A DNA stretch of 33,563 nt from Calditrichota bacterium (GTDB taxonomy: Bacteria > Calditrichota > Calditrichia > JAJRVZ01). How positions within the stretch are numbered: position 1 is the first letter of the stretch; every line of letters starts with the position of its first letter. Below are positions 31,023 through 33,563 of this stretch, one piece after another. The stretch spans positions 1 through 33,563 of the forward strand of contig JAJRVZ010000250.1 in NCBI GenBank assembly GCA_024277055.1, read 5' to 3'. The notes under the pieces were generated by a model. It did no database searches. It saw nothing but the letters and a program-made list of their open reading frames with translations, and was not told the DNA's origin. The position numbers and the translations under genes are program-made.

Positions 31023-32162
31023 ATGACAGATTATATTTTCAGTTCGGAATCTGTGACCGAGGGTCATCCGGACAAAGTTGCCGATCAAATATCCGATGCC
31101 ATTCTGGACCAGGTACTGAAGAAAGATTCCTTCGGAAGGGTTGCCTGCGAAACATTTGTAACTACCGGCCTGGCGCTCATCGGTGGGGAAATTACGACCA
31201 AATGTTATGTGGACATTCCGACCGTTACCAGGGAAGTGATCAAAAACATCGGTTATACCGATGCCCGCTTCGGATTTGATTACGAAACCTGTGCTGTAAT
31301 GACATCCATCGACCAGCAGTCACCGGATATTGCGATGGGCGTAGACCGTGCCGGGGCCGGTGATCAGGGAATGATGTTCGGTTATGCTACACGCGAAACA
31401 CCGGAACTGATGCCGATGCCGATCAGTCTGGCTCATAAATTGACTCATGCCCTGTCCCGGGCCCGCAAAAGCGGAGAAATACCTTATCTGCGTCCGGACG
31501 GAAAATCACAGGTGTCGGTTCGTTATCAGGATGGTAAACCGGTTGCCGTGGAAAGCGTGGTTATCTCCACTCAGCACAACGACGAAGTTGATAACGATAC
31601 GATTAAAAGCGATGTAATCGAAAAGATTATCAAGCCCAACATTCCGGCGGAGTTCCTGTCGGGCGAAAATGTTCGCTATTTTGTTAACCCGACGGGACGT
31701 TTTGTGATCGGGGGGCCGAAAGGCGACGCCGGTCTGACGGGAAGAAAGATTATCGTCGATACTTACGGTGGTTCCTATTCCCACGGCGGGGGCGCCTTTT
31801 CGGGGAAAGATCCCACGAAGGTAGACCGCTCGGCATCCTATTTCGCGCGCTACGTGGCGAAGAATGTGGTTGCCGCCGGCCTGGCGGAACGATGCGGCAT
31901 TCAGGTTGCCTACGCAATCGGCGTGGCAGAGCCGGTGTCATTAATGGTGGAAACGTTCGGTACGGCTAAAATGGATGAAAAGGCGCTTTCTGATCTTCTG
32001 CGCCGCGTTTTCGATTTCACTCCGGGCGGTATCATTGAAGCGCTTGACCTGCGCCGGCCGATTTATCTGAAAACAGCCGCTTACGGTCATTTCGGCCGCG
32101 AGGAAAAAGAATTCAGCTGGGAAAAAACAGATCGCGTAAAAGACTTACTCAAAGAAGTGTAA
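31023..32162 (+). CDS. metK: S-adenosylmethionine synthetase MetK
   Basis: A 379-residue enzyme making SAM from ATP and methionine. Family signatures are [16 protein letters not shown] at the N-terminus, [12 protein letters not shown] at about residues 112-123 and [17 protein letters not shown] at about 256-272 (phosphate loop). Length is normal. AGAAGGA lies upstream of the ATG. It follows the isomerase after a 77-bp gap with its own candidate promoter and ends at a strong terminator. It provides the cofactor for the radical SAM protein and methyltransferase in this window, among many others. Confidence 0.97.
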   Translation: MTDYIFSSESVTEGHPDKVADQISDAILDQVLKKDSFGRVACETFVTTGLALIGGEITTKCYVDIPTVTREVIKNIGYTDARFGFDYETCAVMTSIDQQSPDIAMGVDRAGAGDQGMMFGYATRETPELMPMPISLAHKLTHALSRARKSGEIPYLRPDGKSQVSVRYQDGKPVAVESVVISTQHNDEVDNDTIKSDVIEKIIKPNIPAEFLSGENVRYFVNPTGRFVIGGPKGDAGLTGRKIIVDTYGGSYSHGGGAFSGKDPTKVDRSASYFARYVAKNVVAAGLAERCGIQVAYAIGVAEPVSLMVETFGTAKMDEKALSDLLRRVFDFTPGGIIEALDLRRPIYLKTAAYGHFGREEKEFSWEKTDRVKDLLKEV

Positions 32163-32166
32163 AATC

Positions 32167-32190
32167 AGAGGGCCGCAAGGCCTTTTTTTT
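32167..32190 (+). terminator. Rho-independent terminator after metK
   Basis: AGAGGGCC and GGCCTTTT pair around a GCAA tetraloop (GGCC core, extended by A-T and G·T pairs), followed by a T-run. It lies between convergent metK and the HD-GYP gene. Confidence 0.85.
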
Positions 32191-32303
32191 TAACGGAAGT
32201 GCCGCTTAAAATGTAAATCTGATATTGTACCTTTTATTGACCGTTCCCCGGAACTGCATTAAATACGTACCAGCCAGGTTAATATAAACATTTCAAAAAA
32301 TGA

Positions 32304-33563
32304 TCAGATCTGGTCGACACCACGATATTTTCTGAGATAGTACCGCATGAACGTGGATTCGGCGAGCTTTTCTTCCTTTGTTTTGCGGTTTTTCAGACGG
32401 ATCTCTACGATTTCCTTCAAACTGTAATCCCGCAGGATATCAATATCATGTTCGGATAATTCGGAACGGTGGCCGTATTCCAGCACCTTGATAAGCCTGT
32501 CCAGAGTGATATGCTTGAAATTATAAACGACGAACGGTTCAAAGGAGCTGCCGGTTTCCTTGTCAATAATTTGTACGACCTTTTCGATTTCCATTCTGTC
32601 GCGGTACTGACGTCGTGAAGTCAGGGCATCGAAGACATCGGCCACAGCCAGTATTTTACCACCGAGCGGAATTTTATCGCCGGTTATGCCGAGCGGATAG
32701 CCATGCCCGTTAATCTTTTCATGATGGCTGGATGCGATATCGGGAATTTCCCGGTACTGTCGCTGGAAATGTATTTTGGATAGAATGCTTTTGGTCAGGT
32801 GTGCGTGTCGTTTGATGATTTCGTATTCTTCTTCAGAAAGCCGGCGGTCTTTGAAAAGGACCAGTTCCGGCACCCCCAGTTTACCGATATCGTGCAGCAG
32901 TGCAGCGTAACGTAAAATTTCAAGATCATGACGCGGAAGTTTCATTTGCCGGCCGATTTCGAGTGCGTACAGGGTTACACGCCGGGAATGACCGGCGGTG
33001 ATATAGTCGCGTGCATCAAGAGTTGTTGAGAGCGTTTCGATAAAACTGGAAAAGGTTAATTTCAATTCCTGGTAAAGTTGGGCGCTTTCGATGGCGGAGG
33101 TTGCGATCAGTGCGAGCGTTTTAATCAGGTCGGTGTCGGATTCTGAGAAATCCCCGTCCCGTTTGTTGACGGCCATCAAAACGCCGATGGTGTCGTGCAG
33201 CTGATTATCAACCGGGATGCACAGCACCGATCGGGAGGTACATCCCAGTTTCCGGTCGACATTCAGATCGAAATGCTTGTGGGTGTAAACATCGGCAATG
33301 GAGTGCTGCCTTCCGCTTTTAAATACATAACCGGGAATCCCCTCATCAGTTCTGAAACGGATAATATCACCGTTGGTCCGCATGGTGCACGTCCATAAAT
33401 TATCGCGCTTATCGTCATAAATAAAAAGAAACGCCCGCTCGCAGTTGAGCATATGTCTGATTTCATCGGTTATGTTGTGAATAAGTGTCTGAAGGCCCAA
33501 TTCCCCGGAAAGAGTTCGTATCAACTGCAGAGGACATGTCAGACGTTCCTGTTCGCCGTACAA
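32304..33563 (-). CDS. GAF and HD-GYP domain protein (c-di-GMP phosphodiesterase), N-terminus outside window
   Basis: At least 419 residues; the frame is open to the right edge, so the true start is probably beyond it. A GAF domain covers about residues 10-165 (CERAFLFIYDDKRDN, GYVFKSGRQHSIADVYTH, SVLCIPVDNQL). The HD-GYP domain follows at about 175-350 with HSRRVTLYALEIG, ALLHDIGKLGVPE, HHEKINGHGYP and GGKILAVADVFDALTSRRQYR. HD-GYP proteins with these residues hydrolyse c-di-GMP. The remaining 65 or so C-terminal residues are charged and helical, with no family recognised. GAF probably senses a small ligand or redox state. Convergent with metK. Confidence 0.93.
   Translation of the reverse strand: MYGEQERLTCPLQLIRTLSGELGLQTLIHNITDEIRHMLNCERAFLFIYDDKRDNLWTCTMRTNGDIIRFRTDEGIPGYVFKSGRQHSIADVYTHKHFDLNVDRKLGCTSRSVLCIPVDNQLHDTIGVLMAVNKRDGDFSESDTDLIKTLALIATSAIESAQLYQELKLTFSSFIETLSTTLDARDYITAGHSRRVTLYALEIGRQMKLPRHDLEILRYAALLHDIGKLGVPELVLFKDRRLSEEEYEIIKRHAHLTKSILSKIHFQRQYREIPDIASSHHEKINGHGYPLGITGDKIPLGGKILAVADVFDALTSRRQYRDRMEIEKVVQIIDKETGSSFEPFVVYNFKHITLDRLIKVLEYGHRSELSEHDIDILRDYSLKEIVEIRLKNRKTKEEKLAESTFMRYYLRKYRGVDQI

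Overview
The window reads as a chromosomal segment of a Gram-negative bacterium, probably from the FCB side of the tree and perhaps Calditrichota-like. This placement is inferred from several things: a lipid A gene (lpxB), an exported two-component-type propeller protein with a FlgD-like C-terminal domain, an orphan NtrC-type regulator, mannose-family PTS permease subunits next to HPr and EI, and a YpdA-type reductase. No rRNA, tRNA, insertion sequence, integrase or CRISPR array was recognised. Almost all of the window is dense coding sequence.

Layout. 1-2.4 kb: end of a family 2 glycosyltransferase, a flippase-like membrane protein and a radical SAM/SPASM enzyme. 2.5-3.4 kb (minus): an EamA-type exporter cut by one in-frame amber codon. 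3.6-6.2 kb (minus): an ECF sigma factor, a membrane anti-sigma factor with HEAT-like repeats, and an exported DUF4097-like beta-repeat protein, forming an envelope-sensing operon. 6.2-6.8 kb (minus): a small HD-domain protein, divergent from lpxB. 6.95-10.0 kb: lpxB, a LarA-like racemase and a methyltransferase, tightly packed. 10.2-11.6 kb: a sigma-54 activator response regulator. 11.7-12.4 kb: a CoA-type Nudix hydrolase. 12.5-17.9 kb: a polyprenyl-phosphate glycosyltransferase and a GT-C-like membrane protein run by overlap into ribD, followed by ribE, ribBA and ribH. 17.9-21.9 kb: the propeller protein and recN. 22.1-24.0 kb: an unrecognised 220-residue protein and an Mrp/ApbC Fe-S carrier. 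24.1-25.0 kb: a solitary Cas6-like CRISPR RNA endoribonuclease with its own promoter, a leader hairpin and a terminator. 25.4-31 kb: a YpdA-type reductase, then PTS EIIC, EIID, HPr, EI and a phosphoglucose/phosphomannose isomerase. 31-32.2 kb: metK. 32.3 kb to the end (minus): a GAF plus HD-GYP c-di-GMP phosphodiesterase running off the window.

The items most worth a second look are the following. (1) The orphan Cas6-like gene has no array or other cas gene, lacks an N-terminal histidine, and has a perfect hairpin abutting its own ribosome binding site. (2) A 13-bp stem enclosing a second hairpin fills the ribD-ribE gap and ends five bases before the ribE start; no FMN riboswitch was recognised. 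(3) A strong sigma-70-like promoter with an inverted repeat centred on its -10 lies ahead of the PTS genes. (4) Three genes have broken or absent conventional signals: an amber codon in the EamA gene, ATG-TAA at the expected ribBA start, and no good start codon for EIID. (5) There is a heptamer tandem repeat, and the DUF4097-like protein carries an iterated TMGGDI motif.
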